The notes beneath the pieces were generated by a model that was not told the origin of the DNA, searched no databases, and saw only the letters and a program-made list of their open reading frames with translations. Below are positions 26,841-35,149 of a stretch of DNA of 40,944 nucleotides, piece by piece; the stretch's first letter is position 1, and the number at the start of each line of letters is the position of its first letter. The stretch is from NCBI GenBank assembly GCA_934464585.1, contig CAKSJY010000011.1:1-40944 (forward strand). Direction: 5' to 3'. The stretch is from an uncultured Eubacteriales bacterium. Lineage in GTDB: Bacteria; Bacillota; Clostridia; Oscillospirales; Acutalibacteraceae. Position numbers and translations under genes: made by a program.

Positions 26841-29078
26841 ATGAAGCGGCCATTTGCGTTAATAGGTTTTACTTATCTAATTGCGCTTGTGGCCGCAGTT
26901 TATTTTGGTGAACAAGTTTCATTGATTATAGGTATAACTTTAGTTGTAGGTTTTGGTGTGTCAATGTTTTTTAAAGAACTACGTATAGCTAAAGTTATAC
27001 CTATAGCGCTTTTTGTTGCGGCTTTAGGATTTTTTAGTTATTATGGTAACTATTGTGCACGTATAGCTCCGGTAGAGGTGCTTAAAGACTCTGATGTTGT
27101 GATTTCCGGTACTATATGTGAAATGCCATACAAGGATTATGACAAATATTATTATTTTATCGAAACAGATTCAATTTCAGAAGAAAGTGCTCCACAAAAT
27201 ATTAAGATTAGATTATCTACTCCAAAAGCATTAGATGCCGATGAATACGATAAAATAACAGCTAAAGTACATATGCATGAACCAAAATCTGGTCGTGGAT
27301 ATACTTCTAAAATATACTATCAGGCGAGAGGTATATTTATGTTTGCATATCTTGATGATTATGATAACGTACAGGTTGAAACACCGAGTAATAAACCGAT
27401 GTATTACTATGTTATAAAAGCAAGGGAAAAGCTTTTGTCATCTTTTAGAATAATGCTTCCTGAAAAAGAAGCGTCGTTGATAAGTGCAGTTTTAATTGGA
27501 GATAAACATTCAATCTCCAAGGATATAAAATCGGATTTCCAAGCTGTTGGAGTATCTCATATGTTAGTGGTATCCGGGATGCATTTATCAATTTTGTCGT
27601 ACTTTTTGCTTTTGGTTCTTAAGTCAATTAAGTTACCAAAAAGATACTGTGGCATAATCATATCGTTTTGTATAGTTGGGTTTATGGCTCTTACAGGTTT
27701 TTCGTATTCAATAATGAGAGCAGGGATAATGTCGATTATATATTTTGGCAGTGTTATATTTGGGAGACACGCTGATTCATTAAATTCTATTGGTTTAGCA
27801 GTATTTATTATTTGTCTTTTAAATCCGTTTGCGGCTGCAGACATAGGCTTGCTTCTATCATTTTTCTCAGTTATAGGAATACTACTTTTGCAGAGCCCTA
27901 TAAATAATTTTATAAAAGACAGGCTTAACAAACTACCAAAGGATAATGTAGTTATAAATTGGATTGTAACAGCATTTTCAGTAAGCTTAGCGGCAACTAT
28001 TTTTACAAGTCCAATTGTAATGCTAGTTTTTAAAAGGATATCGCTAATAACACCAATTGCAAATATAATAATTGTTTTTCCACTTAGTATAATGATTGTG
28101 TTGGCACTTATTTCTTTAATTTTGTATCTTGTACATATTTCGTTTATTGCGGTTATATTTGCAGTACTTGCCGGCTTTATAGCGGATTATATGATCTATG
28201 CGGCACATTTATTAGCTAAAATACCATTTGCTACTGTGCCTACAGCTCAGAAGTTTTTATTTATTTGGATGTCAGCAACATTAATTTTAATAGCTTTCGC
28301 ATTGTTATTTAGAAATGATACAAAGCTCATAAAATTAAGTGCGATACTTTCTTCGATTATATTATTTGTCGGTATATTTTCGTATCAATTGTCGAGAAGA
28401 AACATAGTAAGTCTTGCTGTACTTGACACCGGTGACGGATTAAGTGTAGTACTTAATAAAAATGCTCATACTGCCATCATCTCTTCAGGCGGAGAAAAAT
28501 ATTATTCTGGAGCATGCAAGGACTATTTGAATTCACTTAATGCTAAAAATTTAGATTACTTTTTAATTTCCGATTCATCTAAAAGATCGTCAGAATTTTC
28601 AGGAGACATTATAAAAGAATACTCACCATATGCGGTTACAATGTGCTACAATGATGACATTAATGAAAGCTTGAAGTCAAAAGTTAATTTGTGTGATAAG
28701 ATTACATATTTTAACAGGAATACTACAGTCGACATTTGGGATAATGTAAGGGCTTATGTACAAACTGTAGATGACGAAAGTTATGTTTATATAAAAATTA
28801 ATGATGTTACATTTTTGCTGTCATTTAAAGATTTTGACGAAACAGTTATACCGGATAGTTGGAAAAATCCAAATTTCTTTATATCTTCTGCAAATATCGA
28901 TAATTTTGAAAATATTAATGCAAATTATGTGATTTTAGCACAAAGCTTGAAATCAGCACAGGATAGTATTAATACTTTAGCACCTGAAAATCCGAATATA
29001 TTAGCAACTGCCGGAGATGGTTCAATCGTTATAGATTGTATATCTGAAAACTATATTAGCTTAAGGAGAGAGTACTAA
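26841..29078 (+). CDS. comEC: ComEC/Rec2 family DNA-uptake channel protein with degenerate C-terminal domain
   Basis: A 745-residue polytopic membrane protein. The N-terminus has two or three membrane helices and an OB-like soluble part (DUF4131). The ComEC core begins at SAVLIGDKHSISKDIKSDF, with GVSHMLVVSGMHLSIL and about eight helices to residue ~515. The family normally ends in a metallo-beta-lactamase-like domain. That domain is recognisable by position (LAVLDTGDGLSVVL at 525-538, where GQGD is usual), but the metal-binding HxxxDH motif is missing: the corresponding strand reads YFLISDSSKRSSEFSG. ATG start with GGGAGG upstream. The stop overlaps the holA start by one base. Transport of single-stranded DNA in natural transformation is the known family role; activity here is uncertain. 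Confidence 0.9.
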   Translation: MKRPFALIGFTYLIALVAAVYFGEQVSLIIGITLVVGFGVSMFFKELRIAKVIPIALFVAALGFFSYYGNYCARIAPVEVLKDSDVVISGTICEMPYKDYDKYYYFIETDSISEESAPQNIKIRLSTPKALDADEYDKITAKVHMHEPKSGRGYTSKIYYQARGIFMFAYLDDYDNVQVETPSNKPMYYYVIKAREKLLSSFRIMLPEKEASLISAVLIGDKHSISKDIKSDFQAVGVSHMLVVSGMHLSILSYFLLLVLKSIKLPKRYCGIIISFCIVGFMALTGFSYSIMRAGIMSIIYFGSVIFGRHADSLNSIGLAVFIICLLNPFAAADIGLLLSFFSVIGILLLQSPINNFIKDRLNKLPKDNVVINWIVTAFSVSLAATIFTSPIVMLVFKRISLITPIANIIIVFPLSIMIVLALISLILYLVHISFIAVIFAVLAGFIADYMIYAAHLLAKIPFATVPTAQKFLFIWMSATLILIAFALLFRNDTKLIKLSAILSSIILFVGIFSYQLSRRNIVSLAVLDTGDGLSVVLNKNAHTAIISSGGEKYYSGACKDYLNSLNAKNLDYFLISDSSKRSSEFSGDIIKEYSPYAVTMCYNDDINESLKSKVNLCDKITYFNRNTTVDIWDNVRAYVQTVDDESYVYIKINDVTFLLSFKDFDETVIPDSWKNPNFFISSANIDNFENINANYVILAQSLKSAQDSINTLAPENPNILATAGDGSIVIDCISENYISLRREY

Positions 29079-30124
29079 TGCCTAAGCTTACAGAAAATAA
29101 TTTAAAAAAAGATATAAAATCTAAAAACATGGGAAACCTTTATTTTTTAAATGGTGAAGAAAAGTACTTGATTTCTTTCTATAGAGATAAAATTATTTCT
29201 TGTGTGGTTAAAGATACCGAAAATTCCTTTAATTTTCAAAAATTTAGTTCGGATAATGCAGAGGCTAGCGCTATTATAGAATCAGTTGAGGCATTTCCGC
29301 TTATGTCAGCAAAAAAATGTGTGTTGGTAGAAGATATGGATCTGGATTGCTTAAGTGACAGTGACTTTAAAGATTTAATTAAACTTATATCCGATGTGCC
29401 TGAGTATTGTACTTTAATTTTTAGTATGTCGACAATATCCTTGAAAAAATCCTCTAAAGTAAAGAAGTTTATAAGTCAATGCGAGAAATATGGTAATGTA
29501 ATTGAATTTGAAAAGAGAGGAGATTTAGCTCTTGAAAGGCAACTTGTTTCTTGGGCAGAGAAATCAAATCTTGTTTTAAGTGGGATAAACGCAAGCAAAA
29601 TCATAAGAAATTGTGGTAATGACCTGCAAACACTTAAAAATGAAATGGAGAAGCTTTGTGCTTATGTTTTAGAAGGCGAGATAACAGAGCAAGATATTGA
29701 TAGAATTATTACCAAAAATTTAGAGACAACTGTATTTGTACTTTCGAACGCCTTGGCTAATGGAGATTATGCAAAGGCATATACACAGCTAGATATATTG
29801 ATGTATCAAAAGGAAGAGCCGATAGCAATTTTAGCGGTTCTTTCAGGGGTATATATTGATATGTATCGAGCAAAAGTGTTTATGGCAAATGGCAAGGATA
29901 TTATGAAGCTTAAAGATTATTTTGATTATAAGGGTAAAGAGTTTAGAATAAAAAATGCTGTAAAAAATAGCAGAAGGTTGTCTATAAATATGCTTAGAGA
30001 TTGTATAGACTTGCTTTTAGAGGCAGATCTAAAATTAAAAAGTTCTAAAACAGATAAACGAACAATACTAGAGGTGTTAATAGCCAAACTATCTATGCTC
30101 TATAAAAAGGAGATAAGTTATTGA
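29078..30124 (+). CDS. holA: DNA polymerase III delta subunit
   Basis: The clamp-loader delta subunit opens the beta sliding clamp during replication. The 348-residue protein has the expected N-terminal GNLYFLNGEEKYLISFYRDKI, a central VLVEDMDLDC...YCTLIFSMS region, and the C-terminal helical collar with NDLQTLKNEMEKLCAYV and EPIAILAVLSGVYIDMYRAK. Synteny comEC-holA is very common in Firmicutes and supports the call. ATG start overlapping the comEC stop (TAATG), with AAGGAGAG upstream. The stop overlaps the next start as TTGA. Confidence 0.92.
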   Translation: MPKLTENNLKKDIKSKNMGNLYFLNGEEKYLISFYRDKIISCVVKDTENSFNFQKFSSDNAEASAIIESVEAFPLMSAKKCVLVEDMDLDCLSDSDFKDLIKLISDVPEYCTLIFSMSTISLKKSSKVKKFISQCEKYGNVIEFEKRGDLALERQLVSWAEKSNLVLSGINASKIIRNCGNDLQTLKNEMEKLCAYVLEGEITEQDIDRIITKNLETTVFVLSNALANGDYAKAYTQLDILMYQKEEPIAILAVLSGVYIDMYRAKVFMANGKDIMKLKDYFDYKGKEFRIKNAVKNSRRLSINMLRDCIDLLLEADLKLKSSKTDKRTILEVLIAKLSMLYKKEISY

Positions 30125-30741
30125 TAAAAGTTAAAGAAGCTATAATTGTAGAGGGAAAGTACGATAAAATAAAGTTATCATCATTTATAGATGCTACAAT
30201 AATAACTACTAATGGATTTAGAATATTTAAAGATAAAAATCAGGTAAGTATGATAAGGAAACTTGCTCAAAAAGATGGAATATTAATTTTAACTGACAGT
30301 GATTCTGCTGGATTTATAATACGGAATTATATAAAAAATATAGTTCCTAACGATAAAATAAAGCAAGCATATGTTCCGGATATATTTGGCAAGGAAAAAA
30401 GGAAAGAAAAATCTTCGAAAGAAGGTAAATTGGGCGTTGAAGGTATAGATGAAAAAATTATATTAGATGCTATAATTGTTTCAGGTGCGACTATTGAGGG
30501 AAATAATGGATCTGAAATTCAAAAAAAACCTGAAAAAATTATTGAAAATAAAATAACAAAACTTGACTTTTTTGAGGACGGCTTAAGTGGTAGTGAAAAC
30601 AGCAAAGAAAAAAGACTAATTTTTACAAAACACTTAAATCTGCCTGAGTATATCTCAACAAATGCATTGCTTGATGTTACTAATAGGCTTTTAAGTTATG
30701 AGGAATATAAAAGTTTGATAGCTAAACTTTTTAAAAAGTAA
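30121..30741 (+). CDS. rnmV: Ribonuclease M5
   Basis: A TOPRIM-domain nuclease that matures the 5' and 3' ends of 5S rRNA in low-GC Gram-positives. TOPRIM residues are visible: Glu11 (VEGKYD), TNGF, and Asp59/Asp61 (LTDSDSAG), then GKLGVEGIDEKIILDAI. The C-terminal part (ITKLDFFEDGLSG...SKEKR, LPEYISTNALLDVTNRLLSYEEY) fits the DUF4093 region. Length 206 residues. The start is TTG at 30121, four-base overlap with holA, with AAAAGGAG upstream. A polar insert (residues ~125-150) between the two domains is longer than I expect. Confidence 0.9.
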   Translation: MIKVKEAIIVEGKYDKIKLSSFIDATIITTNGFRIFKDKNQVSMIRKLAQKDGILILTDSDSAGFIIRNYIKNIVPNDKIKQAYVPDIFGKEKRKEKSSKEGKLGVEGIDEKIILDAIIVSGATIEGNNGSEIQKKPEKIIENKITKLDFFEDGLSGSENSKEKRLIFTKHLNLPEYISTNALLDVTNRLLSYEEYKSLIAKLFKK

Positions 30742-30789
30742 ATGTTTATTTGATATAATTACGGAAATGATATTTTTGAGGTGATTTAT

Positions 30790-30966
30790 GTGCTGAAAAA
30801 GTATTCCAATTTAGAAGAACTTATCGCAAATGATGAAAGTGCAAAGAAGTTCTTTTCATCCTTGCCTTCATATGTTAAAGAACAAATTGCTGAAAGATCC
30901 GATAGTGTAAATTCTTTGGATTCTTTAAAGACATACTCCGATAATTTACTACAAGGTGATGATTAA
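30790..30966 (+). CDS. Small acidic protein of unknown function (58 aa)
   Basis: GTG at 30790 is preceded by GAGGTG at 30778-30783 with a six-base spacer, a near-ideal ribosome-binding site; the GTG at 30781 is part of that site. The product MLKKYSNLEELIANDESAKK... is acidic, probably two or three helices, with SLPSYVKEQIAERSD and SLDSLKTYSDNLLQGDD. A TATAAT lies at 30754-30759. A strong hairpin follows the stop within ten bases. I recognise no domain. Short proteins with an SLPxYVxEQI-like core seem familiar from clostridial genomes, but that is memory, not a search. Confidence 0.6.
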   Translation: MLKKYSNLEELIANDESAKKFFSSLPSYVKEQIAERSDSVNSLDSLKTYSDNLLQGDD

Positions 30967-30970
30967 TAGG

Positions 30971-31000
30971 ATAGGTGTGAGATTTATTTCTCACACCTAT
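30971..31000 (+). terminator. Hairpin terminating the alaS-rnmV run
   Basis: A perfect 12-bp stem (ATAGGTGTGAGA with its complement) with a six-base loop starts a few bases after the small ORF. The following CTTTATGTTT is only moderately T-rich. Confidence 0.7.
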
Positions 31001-31161
31001 CTTTATGTTTAGACTAATATATGTTTTATGAAATAGTTGTCGTTATTTGTAAAATAAATTTTTACCTTGTTTTCCAACAAACTTTTTATAAAAATTAATT
31101 TACATAATTATTATAGCGGTATTTAGGAAAATTAATTTTATAAAGAAATTGAGGTGATGTT

Positions 31162-32442
31162 GTGAAAAGGGGCAATTTAAGCATAAGACATATAATTAAA
31201 TTTAAAAACCTTTTTAAGGGTTTAGCCGTTTTAACATTATTTGTTTGTATGTGCATAATGATATGTGGGGTAAGTGTTTACTATAGGTTTCCGGATGACT
31301 ATCAATCAACTTCCCAAAATAGTTTTAGTTTAGAATCATCAATACCACTTACCGCAAAACTGCAGCAAAGTAACAATTTTGTTGCAGCAGATTATCATAA
31401 AACTGCGTGTGGGAACTATAATGCAAATTTAAGGTTACTAAATGTTATTCCGGTCAAAAATGTGAATATAGAGCTTGTAGATGAAACCAAGCTTGTTCCG
31501 TGTGGAACACCTTTTGGAGTAAAAATATTTACCGAAGGGGTAATGATTGTAGGAATATCAGACATAAAAACTGATGAGGGAATTTTTAATCCGGCAAGAT
31601 CAGCAGGATTAAAAAAAGGTGACATAATTTTAAATGCTAATGGTAAAGTTATTTCCGACAATAATGATATACTCAAATTAGTAGAAGAAAGCGCAGGAGA
31701 GTCAATAGACTTAAATATTCGCAGAAATAATTTGGAGTTTAACGCAAAGTTGAAGCCGGTAAAATCGTCTGTTGATCAATCATATAAAATAGGATTATGG
31801 GTAAGGGACAGTTCAGCCGGAATAGGAACGATGACTTTTTTTGATCCTAATACGAACAATTTTGCAGGATTAGGTCACGGAATATGTGATATAGATACTG
31901 GCGAACTTCTTCCACTTTCTCATGGTGATATAATGGAATCACAAATAAATGGAGTCATTAAGGGAGAAAAGGGATATCCTGGTGAATTAAAAGGTACGTT
32001 TGTAGGAAATAAAGCAATCGGTAATTTAAAATCAAACAATTTTTCAGGTGTATACGGAACTCTTGAATCATGCCCTGTACAGAATGAAGCTATTCCAATA
32101 GCTATGAAACAACAAGTGAAAGTAGGACAAGCCCAAATACTAACTACGGTTTCAAATGCTGAACCTCGTTATTACAATATAGAGGTATTAAGTTTAAACT
32201 ATAATGAAAATGCCCCAAGTAAGAATATGGTCATCTCTATTACAGATCCGGAACTTTTAGAGGTTACAGGTGGTATAGTACAAGGAATGAGTGGAAGTCC
32301 GATTATACAGGACGGTAGAATGATAGGTGCGGTAACTCACGTGTTTGTAAATGATCCTACAAAGGGATATGGAATATTTATAGAGAACATGATAAATGTT
32401 TCTAATAGTATTAATAGGATGCAACAAGATAAAGCATCATAA
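31162..32442 (+). CDS. spoIVB: SpoIVB sporulation serine peptidase
   Basis: A forespore-secreted S55 serine peptidase that signals through the SpoIVFA/SpoIVFB complex to start sigma-K processing. The 426-residue protein has one N-terminal membrane helix (residues ~17-38), a PDZ domain (NPARSAGLKKGDIILNANGKVI, residues ~140-195) and a trypsin-like catalytic part: His239 in GLGHGICD and the nucleophile Ser379 in GMSGSPIIQDG, then GAVTHVFVNDPTKGYGIF. GTG start with GAGGTGATG upstream. It is immediately upstream of spo0A, an arrangement conserved in sporulating Firmicutes. Confidence 0.96.
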   Translation: MKRGNLSIRHIIKFKNLFKGLAVLTLFVCMCIMICGVSVYYRFPDDYQSTSQNSFSLESSIPLTAKLQQSNNFVAADYHKTACGNYNANLRLLNVIPVKNVNIELVDETKLVPCGTPFGVKIFTEGVMIVGISDIKTDEGIFNPARSAGLKKGDIILNANGKVISDNNDILKLVEESAGESIDLNIRRNNLEFNAKLKPVKSSVDQSYKIGLWVRDSSAGIGTMTFFDPNTNNFAGLGHGICDIDTGELLPLSHGDIMESQINGVIKGEKGYPGELKGTFVGNKAIGNLKSNNFSGVYGTLESCPVQNEAIPIAMKQQVKVGQAQILTTVSNAEPRYYNIEVLSLNYNENAPSKNMVISITDPELLEVTGGIVQGMSGSPIIQDGRMIGAVTHVFVNDPTKGYGIFIENMINVSNSINRMQQDKAS

Positions 32443-32474
32443 ATACACATATATACAATAAAAACCTATGTGGA

Positions 32475-32524
32475 GACCCCCAATTGTTAGATTTTTGGTC
32501 TAACTTTTGGGGGTCAGTTCATTA
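32475..32524. repeat. Large palindromic hairpin between spoIVB and spo0A, possible IS3-type end remnant
   Basis: Outer arms GACCCCCAA (32475-32483) and TTGGGGGTC (32507-32515) enclose inner arms GTTAGA (32486-32491) and TCTAAC (32499-32504). No T-run follows, so it is a poor terminator. The right half continues as CAGTTCA. TCTAACTTTTGGGGG followed by TCAGTTCA resembles terminal repeats I associate with IS3-family elements; that resemblance is from memory. No transposase is present. Confidence 0.45.
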
Positions 32525-32606
32525 CATAGTGGTTTTTGTGGATAAGGTTATAAAATTAATCATAAAAGGTGGCGTTGTCTTCATAAATTTTGTTAATAGA
32601 CACAAA

Positions 32607-32658
32607 TGTAAAAAAATAGTAAAAAACTATTTACATTTTTACCATTATATGGTATTAT
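32607..32658 (+). promoter_or_regulatory. spo0A: spo0A promoter with overlapping inverted repeat
   Basis: TTTACA at 32630-32635 and TATTAT at 32653-32658 are 17 bp apart, each one base from consensus. The -35 is the right arm of an imperfect palindrome, ATGTAAA (32607-32613) ... TTTACAT (32630-32636), reinforced by TAGT/ACTA inside. Such a site could be an operator. Transcription from ~32665 would give a leader of about 28 bases. Confidence 0.6.
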
Positions 32659-32692
32659 ATTGTCAATGAAAATTTGTGTTGGAGGAATAAAC

Positions 32693-33487
32693 ATGGGAAA
32701 TACCTTAAAAGTATTAATTGCAGAAAATTGTGAAGAATTTGATAAGGAAAGCTGTGATACTCTTAATAAATATGGGTTAGAGGCAACATTTGTACCAAAA
32801 GATGGATTTAAGGTGCTTGAAGTAATAGAAAAATTAAATCCGGATGTTGTATTATTAGATTTATTTATGTCGAGGGTAGATGCTATTGGGGTAATACGAA
32901 ATGTAAATAAAAATCATAAGATAAAGAGTCCGGTGTTTATTGTGCTATCTAATTTTGATAGTCCTGTTTTGGAAAAAGAAGCTTTGTCGGAAGGAGCTGC
33001 TTATTTTGTAATAAAACCTTTTAATACTAAGGATTTATGTGAAAGAATAATTAACTTTAGTAAAATTAAAATGGATGATAACCAAAGAAAGGTGAGATCG
33101 ACAATGAGTTCAATAAAAAGTGATTCAAGCAACGATATCGAGATAAAGGTAACTGAGATTTTACACCAAATAGGTGTACCGGCACATATAAAAGGATACC
33201 ATTATTTAAGAAATTCAATAATGACATCTATAGAAAATCCAGACATTATAAATGCTGTTACTAAACAGCTATATCCTTCGGTAGCTAAAGAGTTTAAAAC
33301 AACCTCTTCAAGGGTAGAAAGAGCCATTAGACATGCTATTGAGGTTGCATGGGATAGAGGAGATGTAGATATCTTAAATTCATATTTTGGATATACCATC
33401 CACAATGGTAGGGGAAAGCCTACAAATTCTGAGTTTATTGCAATGATAAGTGATAAACTACGTTTACAATTAAAAACAGCGTGCTAG
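32693..33487 (+). CDS. spo0A: Sporulation master response regulator Spo0A
   Basis: It is the phosphorylation-activated transcription factor that commits cells to sporulation. I chose the ATG at 32693 (264 residues) with GGAGGAAT eight bases upstream. Residues 1-130 are a receiver domain with the phospho-acceptor Asp56 (VVLLDLFM), Ser86 in the Thr/Ser position and Lys108 (VIKPF). The C-terminal Spo0A_C domain has IGVPAHIKGYHYLR, QLYPSVAKEF and the recognition helix SRVERAIRHAIEVAWDRGD, all strongly conserved. The usual paired Asp residues near the N-terminus are Glu11-Asn12 here (VLIAENCEEF), which alters the Mg-binding pocket. It follows spoIVB. Confidence 0.97.
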   Translation: MGNTLKVLIAENCEEFDKESCDTLNKYGLEATFVPKDGFKVLEVIEKLNPDVVLLDLFMSRVDAIGVIRNVNKNHKIKSPVFIVLSNFDSPVLEKEALSEGAAYFVIKPFNTKDLCERIINFSKIKMDDNQRKVRSTMSSIKSDSSNDIEIKVTEILHQIGVPAHIKGYHYLRNSIMTSIENPDIINAVTKQLYPSVAKEFKTTSSRVERAIRHAIEVAWDRGDVDILNSYFGYTIHNGRGKPTNSEFIAMISDKLRLQLKTAC

Positions 33488-33527
33488 TAAGGTAGCCCCT
33501 TATTGTACATATATGTCAAAACTACAA

Positions 33528-33563
33528 AAGTCTCCGGTTTGTAATCGGAGACTTAAATTTTTA
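33528..33563. terminator. Terminator after spo0A, probably bidirectional
   Basis: AAGTCTCCG at 33528-33536 pairs perfectly with CGGAGACTT at 33546-33554, followed on the plus strand by AAATTTTTATT. On the minus strand the stem is followed by TTGTAGTTTT, so it may also serve the converging FkbM gene. Confidence 0.85.
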
Positions 33564-33642
33564 TTGGCTTTATAATATTACTAGAATATGTTGTAGCATC
33601 AGGTAGAAAATTTTACAAGATTTTGTGTTTTGAATATTAGTT

Positions 33643-34668
33643 TTATATAAAGTAAAAATTAGTATCCCAAGCGGGAATGTATGGATTGTGTCGCAAATAA
33701 ACCTTATAGTCATCTCTTATAGATAATATTTTAAGCGGTATACTAAAGAGATCCTCGTTTCTATGATAAGCTGAAATTAGTAATTTTGGTTTATATTTTA
33801 AAATAGTATTATTAGCGCCGTCAATCGCGTTAGATTCCTGTCCTTCGAGATCCATTTTTATATAAGTAACAGGTTGACCATTTAAAATATTGTCGATACT
33901 GTCGACAGGAAGGAAATTACCTGTATTGGAAACAGCGGAATTTCTACCGGATTTATTGTTAAATGGTAAAACATCTTTTTTGCTATATATACCTGTATTT
34001 ATACATATACAGTTTTCTAAACTTTCAGTATTTTTTAAAAGCTTTGAGAAGCTTTTTGGGTTTGGTTCGACTGCATAGATTTTCTGATAGTTATCTGTAT
34101 ATTGCAGAAATTCCTCAATAGTATCGCCCTTATAAGCACCCAAATCCATAAATATTTCGTGATTATTAAGCCTTAGTATATTATCAAAATCATCCTTTTT
34201 ATAAGTCTGGCAATTGATAAGATAGTCAATTTTTCCGCTTAGTTTATAGTTTATTACATATTTGAATACCTGCTTAGATTTTTCGTCAGAAAGAATAGAA
34301 TATACTTTTTCAAGCTCTGATTTATGAGATTTTGCATAATTAATGTCGAAAGTATCTTCACCAAATACAGGGACATCAGGAGCATAAAGCTCTTGCTCTT
34401 TTGATATATTTATTACTTTATTTATAACATCAGGAAGTTGCGACCCGAAACAAAGTAAGACTATCATATTGCCAAACTTTTCTTTTGCTTCTTTATATGA
34501 CATAACCTCAAAACCTCTAAAGTTTTGATGACGTACAAAGCCATCGCTTGCAAAAACTCCGGAAACCTCAATTTCTAATGAATTTAATCTATTTAATATT
34601 TTATCGGCACCGTCACCCATACCATAAAGTACAATTGGCTTATCTACAGATTTTAAATAATCCCACAT
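33643..34668 (-). CDS. FkbM family methyltransferase with N-terminal Rossmann-like domain
   Basis: The second half of this 341-residue protein is a SAM-dependent FkbM-type methyltransferase: DLGAYKGDT at 175-183 (SAM motif I), YAVEPNP at 198-204, and YIKMDLEGQE, then a conserved LLISAYHR. FkbM enzymes methylate hydroxyls on sugars or natural products. The first ~110 residues form a separate nucleotide-binding-like unit (IVLYGMGDGADKIL, VSGVFASD, VLLCFGSQ) seen in sugar-modifying proteins of capsule and glycan loci. ATG start with GAGGTAAAC upstream. It stands alone between spo0A and rplU with no glycan genes beside it; the substrate is unknown. Confidence 0.87.
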   Translation of the reverse strand: MWDYLKSVDKPIVLYGMGDGADKILNRLNSLEIEVSGVFASDGFVRHQNFRGFEVMSYKEAKEKFGNMIVLLCFGSQLPDVINKVINISKEQELYAPDVPVFGEDTFDINYAKSHKSELEKVYSILSDEKSKQVFKYVINYKLSGKIDYLINCQTYKKDDFDNILRLNNHEIFMDLGAYKGDTIEEFLQYTDNYQKIYAVEPNPKSFSKLLKNTESLENCICINTGIYSKKDVLPFNNKSGRNSAVSNTGNFLPVDSIDNILNGQPVTYIKMDLEGQESNAIDGANNTILKYKPKLLISAYHRNEDLFSIPLKILSIRDDYKVYLRHNPYIPAWDTNFYFI

Positions 34669-34724
34669 TATTAAGTTTACCTCTTATTTTTAAGTTTATA
34701 TTATAATAGCATAAAATTAGAATA

Positions 34725-34753
34725 TTGACAAAATAAAATTATTATGGTAAGAT
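34725..34753 (+). promoter_or_regulatory. Promoter of the rplU operon
   Basis: TTGACA at 34725-34730 and TAAGAT at 34748-34753 are 17 bp apart. The start site near 34760 leads directly into the structured L21 leader. Confidence 0.7.
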
Positions 34754-34759
34754 TATATA

Positions 34760-34825
34760 ACCGCTTATTGTGGGCTTAAGTCGGAATATTCCGCGCCTTA
34801 CAGTAGCGAGTTTTATTGAAAAGGT
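34760..34825 (+). ncRNA. L21 (rplU) mRNA leader, putative autoregulatory element
   Basis: The untranslated leader is far more GC-rich than its surroundings and can fold into a long stem: CGCT (34762-34765) with AGCG (34805-34808), TGT with ACA inside, and a terminal 12-bp palindrome CGGAATATTCCG at 34782-34793. Position and shape fit the ribosomal protein L21 leader family of Firmicutes, which is thought to bind L21. A covariance-model match was not run. Confidence 0.55.
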
Positions 34826-34838
34826 AGGTACCTAAATA

Positions 34839-35147
34839 ATGTATGCAGTTATTGAAACAGGCGGTAAGCAATACAAAGTAGAAAACGGCGACGTTATATT
34901 TGTAGAAAAGCTTGCAGCTAATGAAGAAGAAACCGTAGATTTCAAAGTAGTTGCACTTAGTGACGAAAATGGTCTTAAAGTTGGAACACCATATGTAGAT
35001 TCAGCTAAAGTTTGCGGTAAGGTTTTGAAAAATGGTAAGGGTAAAAAGATTACTGTATTTACCTATAAGCCAAAGAAAAGCGTTAAACGCAAAATGGGTC
35101 ATAGACAACCATATACTAAGATCCAAATTGAAAGTATCCAAGCTTAA
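34839..35147 (+). CDS. rplU: 50S ribosomal protein L21
   Basis: A 102-residue ribosomal protein of the large subunit that contacts 23S rRNA. MYAVIETGGKQYKVENGDVIFVEKL is the canonical N-terminus, and the C-terminal KKITVFTYKPKKSVKRKMGHRQPYTKIQIESI is equally conserved. ATG start with AAGGTAGG upstream. It is first in the rplU-prp-rpmA operon; prp starts two bases after its stop. Confidence 0.98.
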   Translation: MYAVIETGGKQYKVENGDVIFVEKLAANEEETVDFKVVALSDENGLKVGTPYVDSAKVCGKVLKNGKGKKITVFTYKPKKSVKRKMGHRQPYTKIQIESIQA

Positions 35148-35149
35148 TT

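Noticed and set aside
32484..32669. 61-codon plus-strand ORF between spoIVB and spo0A
   Set aside because: It begins within the palindrome with a TTG, has no ribosome-binding site, and overlaps the spo0A promoter.
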